Source: Polyangiaceae bacterium (lineage in GTDB: Bacteria > Myxococcota_A > Polyangia > Polyangiales > Polyangiaceae). From it: 64,000 bases of DNA. Below are positions 26,012-35,531 of the stretch, in pieces; the first letter of the stretch is position 1; the number at the start of each line of letters is the position of its first letter. The position numbers were made by a program, and so were the translations under genes. The notes beneath the pieces were generated by a model. That model searched no databases. It saw only the letters and a program-made list of their open reading frames with translations, and was not told the origin of the DNA. The DNA is taken from positions 1 to 64,000 of the forward strand of contig JAJDAH010000238.1 of assembly GCA_029261965.1 (NCBI GenBank). The letters are read 5' to 3'.

Positions 26012-26602
26012 GTGACCCCGCGTACCGACGAGCTACTCGAGCAAGGCGCCGACGCCCTCGACGCCGGCAACGAGACGCACGCTCGTGACCTCCTCGAGCA
26101 GGCGGTCGAGCTCGATCCAGACGACGCGGACGTGCGGCATCTTCTCGCCTTGGCGTACAGCGCGCTCGGGGACGAAAAACGAGTTCGAGACCAGTTTCTG
26201 CTGGTCCGGCAGCTGGACGCTAGAAACGACGACGCGGCAGGCCCGATCGACCCGGCGCTACTCGACCTGATGCGGGACATCACGGTGCGGGTGATCGAGA
26301 GCCTGCCGAAACGCTTTCGTGAGCCGCTTCGGAACGTGCCCGTTTTTCTCGAACCCCGGCCGTCGGTAGCGTTGGTAGAAGAGGGCTTCGATCCGCGCGC
26401 TCTCGGCGTGTTCGAGGGCCCGCGGGCCTTCGACGACAACACCGCGGCGCTCACGAGAATCGTCATCTTCACCGACAATCTGCTCGCGGAGACTCGGGAC
26501 GAAGAGGAGCTTCGGCGCGAAGTCGAGGTGACGGTGCTGCATGAGGTGGGTCACTATTTCGGACTCGAAGAGGACGACCTCGAACGCCTCGGGCTCGGCT
26601 GA
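26012..26602 (+). CDS. TPR-fused zincin-like metallopeptidase (PF06262 type)
   Basis: 196 residues from a GTG at 26012. Residues ~5-70 form about two TPR units (GADALDAGNETHARDLLEQA, HLLALAYSALGDEK). The rest matches the small zincin-like family with the motif HEVGHYFGLEEDDLERLG: HEVGH at 177-181 and the downstream Gly-acidic cluster. The family is soluble and of unknown substrate; the fused TPR is an addition to the usual ~120-residue protein. It follows the membrane-hairpin gene by 24 bp on the same strand. Its 3' end overlaps the end of the convergent lnt gene by 49 bp. Confidence 0.82.
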   Translation: MTPRTDELLEQGADALDAGNETHARDLLEQAVELDPDDADVRHLLALAYSALGDEKRVRDQFLLVRQLDARNDDAAGPIDPALLDLMRDITVRVIESLPKRFREPLRNVPVFLEPRPSVALVEEGFDPRALGVFEGPRAFDDNTAALTRIVIFTDNLLAETRDEEELRREVEVTVLHEVGHYFGLEEDDLERLGLG

Positions 26603-28089
26603 GACCGCCACCGGACGCGCCGAAACACGAGCGGGCCGAACGCCAGCGCCGCCCAGACGAACGACCACCACAAACCCACGCGCCGGTAGATCGTCGGGAC
26701 GTCGTGCAGCGGCACGTCGGCCGTGAGCTGTCCCACCTCCCACCAGTCGAGCTGCCCGAGCACGCGACCGTAGGCGTCGGTGGCGTAGCTCAGCCCCACC
26801 TGCCCGGCCCGCACCAGGGGTAAGCCCACCTCGATCGCGCGCATCCGCCCCTGCTGAGAGTGGGTCCACGCGATCGGCGCCCAACGCATGCCCCCGTCGT
26901 CGGACACGATGGTCAACAGCTTGGCCTTGCTTCGCGCCGCAAAGAGCCCCGCTTGCGGGTGCATCGACTCGTAACAGACCATCACACCGAGTCGAACCTC
27001 GCCCACTTGCGCCAGGGCCCAGCGCTGCGCGGGTTGATGGCCGACTTCGATGAACGGCACGAGTTGCCGCTTGACGATCAGCCCGCGCAGGTTCGGTCGA
27101 CCGAGCGGGTCGGGAGTGACTACGCCGACCCCGTTGCGAGAGCCGAGCCCAGACCGCTTGCTGAAGCTCGCGCCGACGAGCAGCGACGTGTGCTCGGGGA
27201 TCTTCGTCGCTCCGAGCGTCGTGATGCGCCTCACCCCCGCCGTCGTTGGCTCGACGTTCCAGTTGAACGTCGTTTCGGGAAACAGCACGATGTCCGGCGC
27301 GGGCTTCTGCGCCAGCGCCTCCCGGTAGAGAAATCCGTAGTGCTCCTCGATGAGGCGCTTGAACGGGCCGGGCCCCGACGCCAGCGTATACAACCACGGA
27401 GGGATGGACCCCTGGAGCGCGCTGACCTTCACCGATGCCGAGGCTTCCGGCGCATTCTTCACCCGCATCCACCCGCCGAACGTCGCCAGCCCGCAAATGG
27501 CCAGTCCCGGCGCCCACTGGATTGCACGAGCCCATCGACGTTCGCCCCACAGAGCAGCAAGGGGACCGGCCACGCAAAATCCGACCCAGAAAACCAAACC
27601 AGAAAGCCCCGTCGAGCCGACGACGCTCGCTACCTGCGCGACAGGCAGCTCGTCGGCGAGCATGCCCCCGAAAAAGAATGGGTAAGCAAACGTACCGAGA
27701 GAGCGAAGATTCTCAATCAGCGCCCATAGCGCACCCACTGAGAGCGTCGCGACGACGCCGCCGCGCAACAAGAGCGGCATGGCCAGGGCGCCGAACGCGC
27801 TCCACACCAGAGTGTGGTAGCCGATGACGACGTAGTAGACCGACGGCGCGTAGTACGCGACGCCCCACTGCTGCACGCCCGCAAGCACGCCGGCAAAGCC
27901 GCTGAGCAACGCGGCGCGAAACACTGCCCGTCGCAGGGGCGTCCCCTCCGGTGTGGAGAGCATCAGCATCAACCCCCAGACGACGGCGCTCAGCCACATG
28001 AAGTGCCCGGCGGTCATCGCCCCCAACCCCTGGGTCAAAGATGCGGTGGCGGCGAGCACCCAGGGCAGCGCCCGACGTACACGAGTCAC
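26554..28089 (-). CDS. lnt: apolipoprotein N-acyltransferase
   Basis: 511 residues from a GTG at 28089, which overlaps the upstream stop as GTGA; the longer frame (to 28146) would intrude on the upstream gene. Seven or so membrane helices are followed by the nitrilase-like domain with the triad Glu272 (LFPETTF), Lys340 (LIVKRQLVPF) and Cys372 (VMVCYESM). Lnt adds the third acyl chain to the N-terminal Cys of lipoproteins. It is the last gene of an operon whose first two products are lipoproteins, which makes a dedicated maturation role attractive. Whether it is the only Lnt of the genome cannot be seen. Confidence 0.93.
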   Translation of the reverse strand: MTRVRRALPWVLAATASLTQGLGAMTAGHFMWLSAVVWGLMLMLSTPEGTPLRRAVFRAALLSGFAGVLAGVQQWGVAYYAPSVYYVVIGYHTLVWSAFGALAMPLLLRGGVVATLSVGALWALIENLRSLGTFAYPFFFGGMLADELPVAQVASVVGSTGLSGLVFWVGFCVAGPLAALWGERRWARAIQWAPGLAICGLATFGGWMRVKNAPEASASVKVSALQGSIPPWLYTLASGPGPFKRLIEEHYGFLYREALAQKPAPDIVLFPETTFNWNVEPTTAGVRRITTLGATKIPEHTSLLVGASFSKRSGLGSRNGVGVVTPDPLGRPNLRGLIVKRQLVPFIEVGHQPAQRWALAQVGEVRLGVMVCYESMHPQAGLFAARSKAKLLTIVSDDGGMRWAPIAWTHSQQGRMRAIEVGLPLVRAGQVGLSYATDAYGRVLGQLDWWEVGQLTADVPLHDVPTIYRRVGLWWSFVWAALAFGPLVFRRVRWRSQPSPRRSRSSSSSPK

Positions 28090-28460
28090 GGATTTCGCAT
28101 CACTAGCCCTTTGCCCGGGTCGACGTAAAGCCGACGCGGGGGCCAACCCCCGAGATCGATCTCACGATCCTGCTTGACCGTGGATTCGTCGAAGAGCCCG
28201 ATGGTCAGCGCGGGGTAGTGTTTCTCGAGCCAGCCGAGCAACTGCTGCCGGGTCGCGTCCTCCGGCGGTGGCTCCACCGTCGGGCTCGCGTACCACGCCG
28301 CGGTTTCGTCAGCCGGAGGCGGTGCCCACGGAGCGGACAGCGCGTGCATTCCCGCGTAACCGAGGTCCTTTTTGGCGCTCGTCCAAGCCTGATTCGAGAC
28401 GGCCCAGAGCACTACCGCCGCCCCAACGACGACAGACGCCGTCGCGACTGCTTCCCGCAT
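28086..28460 (-). CDS. small single-pass membrane protein
   Basis: 124 residues from the ATG at 28460. One hydrophobic helix at ~7-25 (VATASVVVGAAVVLWAV) anchors a periplasmic domain of ~100 residues with Trp- and Pro-rich patches (APWAPPPADETAAWY, LGWLEKHYPALTIGLFDES). I recognise no family. It overlaps the stop of the lipoprotein gene by one base (TGATG) and lnt by four, so it is translated with both. Confidence 0.75.
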   Translation of the reverse strand: MREAVATASVVVGAAVVLWAVSNQAWTSAKKDLGYAGMHALSAPWAPPPADETAAWYASPTVEPPPEDATRQQLLGWLEKHYPALTIGLFDESTVKQDREIDLGGWPPRRLYVDPGKGLVMRNP

Positions 28461-29071
28461 CAGAATATGCTGCAGAACCCGGCGCAGAACCCGTTGGCAC
28501 ACCCGCCCGGGCCGGCAACGGCATTGAAATCCGTCGACCCGTTGGGCTCAGCCTGGATGCAATTCGACGCGCATTGGCCATCGACCGCACCCTGCGAGAT
28601 GCAGCTCGACTTGATGCAGCCGAGGATCGAGACGCACGAGGCGTTGTCCTCGCACTTGATGCATGGGTTGTTGCAGAACATCCGGATGCAGCTGTCGCAC
28701 GAGTCGATGTCGGTGCTGAGGGTGCACATGCGCGCCGGGCCGCCACCAGAGCCCGCGCCTGCCGCGCCCGATGCCCCCGCGCTACCGCCCGTGCCAGGCG
28801 ATCCGGCGCCGCCGCCCGTGCCGGGTGATCCCGCGCTACCTCCGGTACCCGTCGTGCCAGCGTCACCTCCCGTGCCGCCGCCAGCGTCGCCGCCGGTCCC
28901 CGTCGAGTTACCCGTGCCGCCGGTGCCGTCACCACCTGTGCCGCCGGTGGCGGCAGTGCTCCCGCCCGTGCTTGCGGGCGGAGGAGGCGGCGACTCCGTG
29001 CTCGAGCAAGCAGTCATCACCGCGGTGACGACGAACGCCGAGAGAAGTGGAGCAACGCGAGGCATCATCAT
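28460..29071 (-). CDS. Cys-rich lipoprotein of the lnt operon
   Basis: 203 residues starting MMMPRV. The signal ends VMTAC. A Gly/Thr/Ser linker follows to ~110. The C-terminal ~95 residues hold 16 Cys (CDSCIRMFCNNPCIKCED, CVSILGCIKSSC, CAGFC), a pattern of small disulfide domains in secreted myxobacterial proteins. Its start overlaps the stop of the upstream VWA gene. Function unknown. Confidence 0.75.
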   Translation of the reverse strand: MMMPRVAPLLSAFVVTAVMTACSSTESPPPPPASTGGSTAATGGTGGDGTGGTGNSTGTGGDAGGGTGGDAGTTGTGGSAGSPGTGGGAGSPGTGGSAGASGAAGAGSGGGPARMCTLSTDIDSCDSCIRMFCNNPCIKCEDNASCVSILGCIKSSCISQGAVDGQCASNCIQAEPNGSTDFNAVAGPGGCANGFCAGFCSIF

Positions 29072-32000
29072 TCGCTGAACTCGCAGGTGAGCTGGAGGTC
29101 CCAGTCCGACAGGGTCGGGCCTTGCATCATGTCCGAGGAGGGGTTGAGCGTCGCTCGAATGCGCAAATAGTTGCCGTTGCGCGGGATCCCGGCGTTGGCC
29201 AACGTCGTATCCACCACCGCGTCACCAGGCTGGAAGTTGAGCGGGCCACCCACCTGAGTGTCCGTACCGATGCCCGCGTTGCAAATGTTGGGCAATGACG
29301 CGCAGGCCTGGTTGGCCGCCAGAGCGTTCGTGAACTCGAGCGGTACCTCCGCACTCAGGTTGGTGACGTTGCCCATCGAGTCGCGGTCACCCGTGGCGAC
29401 GGTGAACGAGATGTTCGTGTCGGACGGGGTCATCGTGGTCCACGACCAGTCGCCCCAGACCGGCTGCTGAGCGCTGCCGCACGCGGTGGCCGCGTCGTAC
29501 TCGAAGATCGCCGAGCCCGCCATGAGGGTGTTGTTCTGTACGCACTGGTAGAGAATGTCGACACCAGAGCTGGTGTCGTTCTGCACCAACGAGCAGGCGG
29601 CCGGGCACAGGTTGACGGTCGTCGGATTGACGTTGTCGTCGTAGTACCACTCGAGGCCCGCGCAGAGAGTCGCGTCGTTGACCTTCGTCAGCGAAACCTC
29701 GACCGCCGGGGTGCCCGCGGTCACGAGAATCTGCGGCGAGTTGATGTCGATCATGCCCATCGCCGGTGGTGTCGGCAGAGCGAAGGCGCAGTTGAGCGAG
29801 CGCTGACGAATAGCCGTGAGAGCGTCGATGAATCCGGCAGGGTTGCCGGTGTCCACGATGAACGCGTTGAACTGGTTGCCCGAGCCGGCCTGGGCGATCG
29901 TGTCGAGGTTGGCGAGACTCGTCGGATTGTCGGTGATGCCGATGACGAAGGTGTCGATGCCCGCGGCGTAGCCCGCCCCGGCGATCGCCGCCGTGCCCGG
30001 CACATCGCTGTTGCAGCCCGCAGCCGTGTTCGACGGCTGACCGTCGGTCACGAGCACGACGATTTGCTTCCGGTCGGGCACCGTGGGCGCTCGAGCCAAG
30101 GCGTGGTCGATGGCGCCCTGGAGCGACGGCTCGGTCGGCGTCGCGCCGGAGGGAATGACCTTCGCGAGCGAGCCCATCACGTTGTTCACGTGGGCATCCG
30201 CCGCGCCGGGAAGGATGTCGTAGTCGACCCCGGCGGTTGCGGCGAAGTTGACGTAGCCCGACGGCGTGCACTGGGTGAGGGAGCTGGCGTAGTACTCGTA
30301 GCTACCGAACGCGCCATCGGCGCCCACGCAGTCGCCGTACGCACCACTGGTTCTGGGATCCGGGCAGAATGGCCACGGCGTCGGGTCCCATTGAGAACAG
30401 AACAAGCCACAAGAGCTGTCGACACCGCACGTCTGGCAGCCGTTTGGCACCGGGAAGTAGCTGATGCCGAAGCCCATGCCAACCGATTCGGAGTTGCGAA
30501 TGAAGTTCCTGAGCGCCACCGTCGCGCCCTGCCATCTCGTGACGCCGTCGACTTCGGTGCCCATCGACCCCGACCGATCCATCATGACGAACATGTCGAG
30601 AGGGCCTGGGTCGGCTCGGTTCGATCCCGAGCTGCAAGAATCTCGGCATCCGTACACAATTTCGATGGAAGCGGTGAGATCGGCCTTGGCCGTCGAGCAC
30701 GTCGTCGGGCACAGAACGATCTTCGGCCCATTCGTATCGAACACGAAGCCATCCCCCGCGCCGCACGCGCCGAGAGAGGTGACCTTGGGAATTGCCGTAC
30801 CCGACAGCGAAACGGTCGTCGTCGCGGGATCGATGACGCCCATCGGTGGCGTCGGCACGTCGAAATCGCACGAGAGCGATTGATCGCGAATGGCGTTCAG
30901 CGCATCGACCAGCGCCGCCTGAGCCCCGGCGCTGCTGCCGCTGATGATGGTCGCGTCGCGCGCGCCACCGCTGCCAGCGCGGGCCAGAATGTTCAAGAAA
31001 TCGAGGTTGTTCCCCGTGTCGACGCCAATGACGAACGTCTCGATCGAAGTCGACGAGAAGAAGAAGTTCTCCACGAGCGTGGCTACTTCCTGAACCCGGC
31101 ACGCGGTTTCTTGCTTGGCGCTCTTGCCCTTCTTGCCGCCGCAGTTGCCACAGTCGGTCGGGAGACCATCGGTGACGAGAACCGCCACGCACTTTCGATC
31201 GGGAGCGCCAGAAGCCCACACCGCGGCGTCGAGCAGCGCTCCGTTCATTGCCGGCAGCGTGGGAGTCGAACCGCCGGGAACGATCGCGCCGATTTGCGAG
31301 ATGACGGCCGGCGCGACGCCGGGCAGGAGCCCAAGCGGCACGGAGAGGTTGGCTCCCGAATATTGGACCGCGTTGCACTGGTCCAACGGGCTGGGGAAGA
31401 AGTCGAGCCCAGCGGTCATGCCGTCCAATCCCGGATCCGCAATGAAGGTCTGGATCGCGCCGGAGACGTTGAGCCACGGGGCGCCCGCCATCGAGCCCGA
31501 CTTGTCGACCATCAACACCATGCAGAGCGGATCGCGCTGCGCAGTCTGGGGCGTCATGCCGCACGACGAGGGCGGACCGCTATCGCCGGGTCCGGCGCCG
31601 GTGGGGACGAGTTCCACGCCGCCCGGCCCAACCATCGTGTTCGGGTCGGTGGTGGGCGTGACGGTCGAAGGAAAGTGCACGCAAAACGGATCGCAGGGAT
31701 TGGCGACACACGGCGATGGCATCGTGCCGACCTGGTGGAGTCGATAATTCGAGCTCGGAACCGACATCGTGCTCATCGAGGTCGGTCGGCACTCGCTCCA
31801 CACTCCGCCTTCACACGCGCGGTCGCCCACGACGCAGGTGACCGTCTCGCCGACTTTGCTGGACACGGAGCCACAGCTGACGACCTGCCCCTCGGACGGG
31901 CACTCGCAGCCGTCGTTGGGCGTATTGCAGCGGTAGCATTCGTCGGTGACCGAGGCGTCGTTGTCGTCGCAATCGGCGCCGCTGGCGCAGTTGGCGCCAA

Positions 32001-32187
32001 AACTGTCGTTGTCACCGTCCTGACAAATCGCCGGTCCGCCCCCACCGGTGCCGCCGACGACCACCGGACCCCCGGTCGGCGGCAGACGATCTCCGTCGCT
32101 GCAGCCGGTATATATGCCGACGAGCGCAAGGGCTCCGGCAGCCAGGAGACCGAGGCGCACGCCGAGTTGATGGATCGCAGTCGTCAT
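29068..32187 (-). CDS. large lipoprotein with two VWA domains
   Basis: 1039 residues from the ATG at 32187. The signal ends GIYTGC. A MopE-like acidic metal-binding stretch (DGDNDSFGANC, GADCDDND) and a Cys-rich region precede the first VWA domain, which has a MIDAS DKSGSM followed by VLVTDGLPTD. A second VWA has DRSGSM and VLVTDGQPSN. The C-terminal ~200 residues are beta-rich with several Cys pairs. VWA domains bind ligands through a MIDAS metal and often mediate adhesion. It is the first gene of the four-gene operon ending in lnt. Confidence 0.88.
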   Translation of the reverse strand: MTTAIHQLGVRLGLLAAGALALVGIYTGCSDGDRLPPTGGPVVVGGTGGGGPAICQDGDNDSFGANCASGADCDDNDASVTDECYRCNTPNDGCECPSEGQVVSCGSVSSKVGETVTCVVGDRACEGGVWSECRPTSMSTMSVPSSNYRLHQVGTMPSPCVANPCDPFCVHFPSTVTPTTDPNTMVGPGGVELVPTGAGPGDSGPPSSCGMTPQTAQRDPLCMVLMVDKSGSMAGAPWLNVSGAIQTFIADPGLDGMTAGLDFFPSPLDQCNAVQYSGANLSVPLGLLPGVAPAVISQIGAIVPGGSTPTLPAMNGALLDAAVWASGAPDRKCVAVLVTDGLPTDCGNCGGKKGKSAKQETACRVQEVATLVENFFFSSTSIETFVIGVDTGNNLDFLNILARAGSGGARDATIISGSSAGAQAALVDALNAIRDQSLSCDFDVPTPPMGVIDPATTTVSLSGTAIPKVTSLGACGAGDGFVFDTNGPKIVLCPTTCSTAKADLTASIEIVYGCRDSCSSGSNRADPGPLDMFVMMDRSGSMGTEVDGVTRWQGATVALRNFIRNSESVGMGFGISYFPVPNGCQTCGVDSSCGLFCSQWDPTPWPFCPDPRTSGAYGDCVGADGAFGSYEYYASSLTQCTPSGYVNFAATAGVDYDILPGAADAHVNNVMGSLAKVIPSGATPTEPSLQGAIDHALARAPTVPDRKQIVVLVTDGQPSNTAAGCNSDVPGTAAIAGAGYAAGIDTFVIGITDNPTSLANLDTIAQAGSGNQFNAFIVDTGNPAGFIDALTAIRQRSLNCAFALPTPPAMGMIDINSPQILVTAGTPAVEVSLTKVNDATLCAGLEWYYDDNVNPTTVNLCPAACSLVQNDTSSGVDILYQCVQNNTLMAGSAIFEYDAATACGSAQQPVWGDWSWTTMTPSDTNISFTVATGDRDSMGNVTNLSAEVPLEFTNALAANQACASLPNICNAGIGTDTQVGGPLNFQPGDAVVDTTLANAGIPRNGNYLRIRATLNPSSDMMQGPTLSDWDLQLTCEFSE

Positions 32188-32339
32188 GGACAAGAAGCTC
32201 AGGGGCAACTCAGCAAGAAGTGCGCCTCCATGGAACCGAAATTTCGCACGGAAATCCGCGCCAGTCGACCACCAGGCTGCCGCAAAGATTTCCACCCCAT
32301 GAAACGCTTGCGAGGCTCGGGGGGGCCACTAACGTATCA

Positions 32340-33527
32340 ATGATGCACCGCTGGACACCTACTTGCACCTACATGCTCAGCGTCGGGTGTCTGCTGGTCG
32401 CGGCATGTTCGGACTCGAAGTCGAGCGCGGGGCCGCCCGGGGCGACGGGCGGGACGACGACGGGCACGGGCGGAGCGGGAACCGGCGGCGGCGCGGGAAC
32501 CGGCGGCGGCGCCGGAGGATCCGCAGGCGCTGCCGGCGCTGCCGGAACAGGTGGTGGCGACGTGGATGCTGCGCCGGACGGTTCGGGCGGCGACGCCGCG
32601 GCAGACGCATCAACCCCACCGGACACCGGACCAGACGCTCCACCGGATCCCTGTGATCCACCGACCGCATCGAACGAAACTTCGATCTGCCTCGAGTTGA
32701 CGCCGGACGTCGTCACGTTCGAATCCGATCCAGCTCTCGATGGCCAGGGGACCCTCCTCATCCAGATCTTCGATCGGCTCGACCCGCCGGCATTGGACGC
32801 CGCCAGCTCTGCGCTGTTTTCACAAACGATCATGAGCGGCGCCATGCTGTCGGTCGACAACTTGCCGCCGATTCGAGTCACGGCGCAGCTCCCCAGGCGG
32901 ATCTTCGTGCGCGTCATCTTCGCGGACAATGCCACCCGGGCCGCGCCAGAAGAGGTGACCTTCGGCACTTGGGTAGGAGGCGTGGACTTCACGACGGGCA
33001 TCGAGCAGCGGATGGAACTCGTGCCCCACGACATCGACGTTGGGCTCGGAAACACATTGGCGATGCCTCTGGTCGCGTATCGCAAGCTCGACGTCACGGT
33101 GAGCACGTCGGCTACACCAGTGGGCGACGGAGAAGGACCGCTGCAAGTCGCCGCGCTGGGCGACGAAAATGCTGGAAGCCAGCCCTCGCTTCTGGGGCAA
33201 ACCTTGGTCCCATGCGCCGATTTGTCGGGGGGTCAGAGTCTGGTCGTGACGATGCCATTCATCAGCGACGGACCACTGTTCGTGTCAGCCGCACTCAACG
33301 ACCTCGGTACGACCGCAATGCTAGGCGAGCTGTTCGAAGGCGGGCTGTTCTCGTTGGCGCCGAACCCCGATGGTGGCACGCCGCTAGTGCCCAACCGCGT
33401 CGACATCCCAGCCGGCGCGTACTCGGCCGCGACGACGATTGATCTCAGCTTGGTCTCGCCTCTGCCCCCGGACTCCGGTGCACCCGGCCCGAACGCCTGC
33501 AGCGACCTGGGCGACGCCGGTCCCTAG
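32340..33527 (+). CDS. Gly-linker lipoprotein, function unknown
   Basis: 395 residues (MMHRW...); the second ATG is equally possible. The signal ends in LLVAAC. A Gly/Thr/Ala linker fills ~30-85, and an Asp/Pro-rich stretch follows. The C-terminal ~300 residues are beta-rich (LLIQIFDRLD, VRVIFADNA, VTFGTWVGGV) with four Cys; the pattern suggests a repeated beta-sandwich but I recognise no family. Divergent from the two-VWA operon, with 152 bp between starts. Confidence 0.7.
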   Translation: MMHRWTPTCTYMLSVGCLLVAACSDSKSSAGPPGATGGTTTGTGGAGTGGGAGTGGGAGGSAGAAGAAGTGGGDVDAAPDGSGGDAAADASTPPDTGPDAPPDPCDPPTASNETSICLELTPDVVTFESDPALDGQGTLLIQIFDRLDPPALDAASSALFSQTIMSGAMLSVDNLPPIRVTAQLPRRIFVRVIFADNATRAAPEEVTFGTWVGGVDFTTGIEQRMELVPHDIDVGLGNTLAMPLVAYRKLDVTVSTSATPVGDGEGPLQVAALGDENAGSQPSLLGQTLVPCADLSGGQSLVVTMPFISDGPLFVSAALNDLGTTAMLGELFEGGLFSLAPNPDGGTPLVPNRVDIPAGAYSAATTIDLSLVSPLPPDSGAPGPNACSDLGDAGP

Positions 33528-33570
33528 AACGAACCTTTCGGCGTTCAGCAGCGGGCGACGCCAGGCGCGC

Positions 33571-35433
33571 TCACTGCTCCACGATCTCCACCAACGTTTT
33601 CGCATCGACGTTGCTGACCGTCTGAACCGCACCCCCAGGCCACGTCACCACGACTTCGGCCACAGTCGAAGCGTTTTCTCCCAGACCAAAGTGCTCGACG
33701 ACGTCGTTTTGACCCAGGAACTGGCCGCCGCAGCGAACCTCTCGGCTCTGCTCCGGCGCTCCGCCGCCCGGTCGCACGACCACGCGTGACCCGACGCCGA
33801 ATCGATTCGACTGAGTGCCGACGAGCTTGACCTTCAGCCAGTCGAAGTCGTTGCCGCGATCGTTTCGGTAGAGAACCGGAGTCTGACCGTGTCGGGTCAC
33901 GAAGACATCGAGGTCCCCGTCGTTGTCGTAGTCGAAAACCGTCACCCCCTTGCCGTCGCCGGTGTCGGTGAGACCGACTCGTTGCGCGACCTCCGGCATC
34001 CCGCCGGGCATCACGTTCTCCCACAGGCGCATCGGCTGCTCACCGGCGAATTCGAATGAGCCGTCCGCGAAAACGACCCCGGAGGTCATCACGATGTCGA
34101 GATCCCCATCGTTGTCGTAGTCGAACGCGGCGCTGCCCCAACCCCACCCGCCGTCACGAACCGCGCGGGCATCGGTGACGTCAGTGAATGTTCTGCCCCC
34201 CGAATTCGAAAACAGTCGGTTGCCGTTTTCGATGAGGCACTCGGGCAGAACGCAATAGATGGACGTGATGAACCAATCGTCACGCCCGTCCCCATCGATG
34301 TCGCCAATCGCCGAGCCCATGCCGTTTTCGTCCGTGCCGACTCCCGCCGCAGTCGTCCCCCTGATGAACGTGCCGTCTCCGGCGTTCCAATAAAGCTGGC
34401 TCGTTTTGTAGTCCGCCGTCACGGCGAGATCCGGAAACCCGTTGTCGTCGAGATCCGCGAACGTCGAAACGAATCCGAACACGCCCTTGTTGAAGCCGAC
34501 GTCCTGAATGAGCCCGGCGGCCTCGGTCACGTCTTCGAAATTGCCGGGATTCGCCGCGCCGAGGTTTCGCAGGAGCCGCCCGTGTTTGTGGGTTTGACCC
34601 AGATCCCGCTCGACGACGACCCATTCGTTGGTGTGAATGTCGAGGAAGCCATCTCGATCGTAATCACCGAAGGCTGCGCTGAACCCATAGTGAGGATACG
34701 GGCTCCGAAGGGCGGCCCCCCGCTCGAGCGCCTCCTCCAGGAACGTTCCGTCACCCTGGTTGATCCACAAGTAGAAACGGTCGTGCCACACCGTGGTCAC
34801 GTAGAGATCGGGATCCCCGTCATTGTCGACGTCGCCCCAGGCCGCACCATTCGTCGGAACGTCGAAGAAGAACCCGGCCGCCGCAGAAACGTCCTCGAAG
34901 GTGCCGTCGCCCCGATTGCGGTACAGGATGTCGGTCGCGTCGTCCCTCGTGACGAAGAGGTCGACGTTGCCATCGCCGTCGTAGTCGGCCGCCGCGGCCC
35001 CACCGGTGAGCGAATGGGTGCACTCCTGCGATTTGCCGACGCAACCCCCGGGTGGCCGCATCGATTGCACGTGGGTGATGCCGGCCTGCGCCGTGACGTC
35101 GGTGAAGCTCACGCGCAGCGCTCCCACCGGATCGGCAACGGGGACCGCGCCACCGGTGCCCCCGCTACCCGGGCCAGCCCCTACTCCGCTCGAACCTGCG
35201 TCGCCGGAGCTCCCCCCACCAGCGCCCACGCCGCTTTCTCCACCCGACGGGACTCCAGCGACTCCGGCAGCCCCGCCGGTCGACGAAGTCCCCGCTGAGC
35301 CGGGAGCACCCGCCGCGCCTCGCGGGGGAGGAGAGTGGCGGCTCGAATCCGAACAAGCCGCTCCCAACGCCAACAAGAGAACGCAAGAAAGCGGGTGCTT
35401 AGCGACAGCTCGACATCGTTGCGGGTCAATCAT
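33571..35433 (-). CDS. FG-GAP/VCBS lipoprotein with C-terminal UnbV-like domain
   Basis: 620 residues from the ATG at 35433. The signal ends LGAAC. After a Ser/Gly linker come about seven Asp-rich beta-propeller repeats (DYDGDGNVDLFVTRD, DVDNDGDPDLYVTTV, DYDNDGDLDIVMTSG and others) that bind calcium. The last ~75 residues (NRFGVGSRVVVRPGG...HFGLGENASTVAEVVVTWPGG) match the ASPIC/UnbV end domain found with FG-GAP repeats in the CRTAC1 family. Likely a surface-attached beta-propeller for binding rather than catalysis. Confidence 0.88.
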   Translation of the reverse strand: MIDPQRCRAVAKHPLSCVLLLALGAACSDSSRHSPPPRGAAGAPGSAGTSSTGGAAGVAGVPSGGESGVGAGGGSSGDAGSSGVGAGPGSGGTGGAVPVADPVGALRVSFTDVTAQAGITHVQSMRPPGGCVGKSQECTHSLTGGAAAADYDGDGNVDLFVTRDDATDILYRNRGDGTFEDVSAAAGFFFDVPTNGAAWGDVDNDGDPDLYVTTVWHDRFYLWINQGDGTFLEEALERGAALRSPYPHYGFSAAFGDYDRDGFLDIHTNEWVVVERDLGQTHKHGRLLRNLGAANPGNFEDVTEAAGLIQDVGFNKGVFGFVSTFADLDDNGFPDLAVTADYKTSQLYWNAGDGTFIRGTTAAGVGTDENGMGSAIGDIDGDGRDDWFITSIYCVLPECLIENGNRLFSNSGGRTFTDVTDARAVRDGGWGWGSAAFDYDNDGDLDIVMTSGVVFADGSFEFAGEQPMRLWENVMPGGMPEVAQRVGLTDTGDGKGVTVFDYDNDGDLDVFVTRHGQTPVLYRNDRGNDFDWLKVKLVGTQSNRFGVGSRVVVRPGGGAPEQSREVRCGGQFLGQNDVVEHFGLGENASTVAEVVVTWPGGAVQTVSNVDAKTLVEIVEQ

Positions 35434-35531
35434 GCTCGCTCGAATCCGCCGGCGGGTCGGCGGATTCACGTTGCAAGGGTGACATTCCCATCCATCGCGT
35501 GCCCACAAAAATTATCCGCTACGATGGTTCG

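Noticed and set aside
30064-32343. 759-residue open frame on the plus strand
   Set aside because: Fully antisense to the two-VWA lipoprotein gene; composition is Arg/His-rich and shows no domain. High GC produces such frames.
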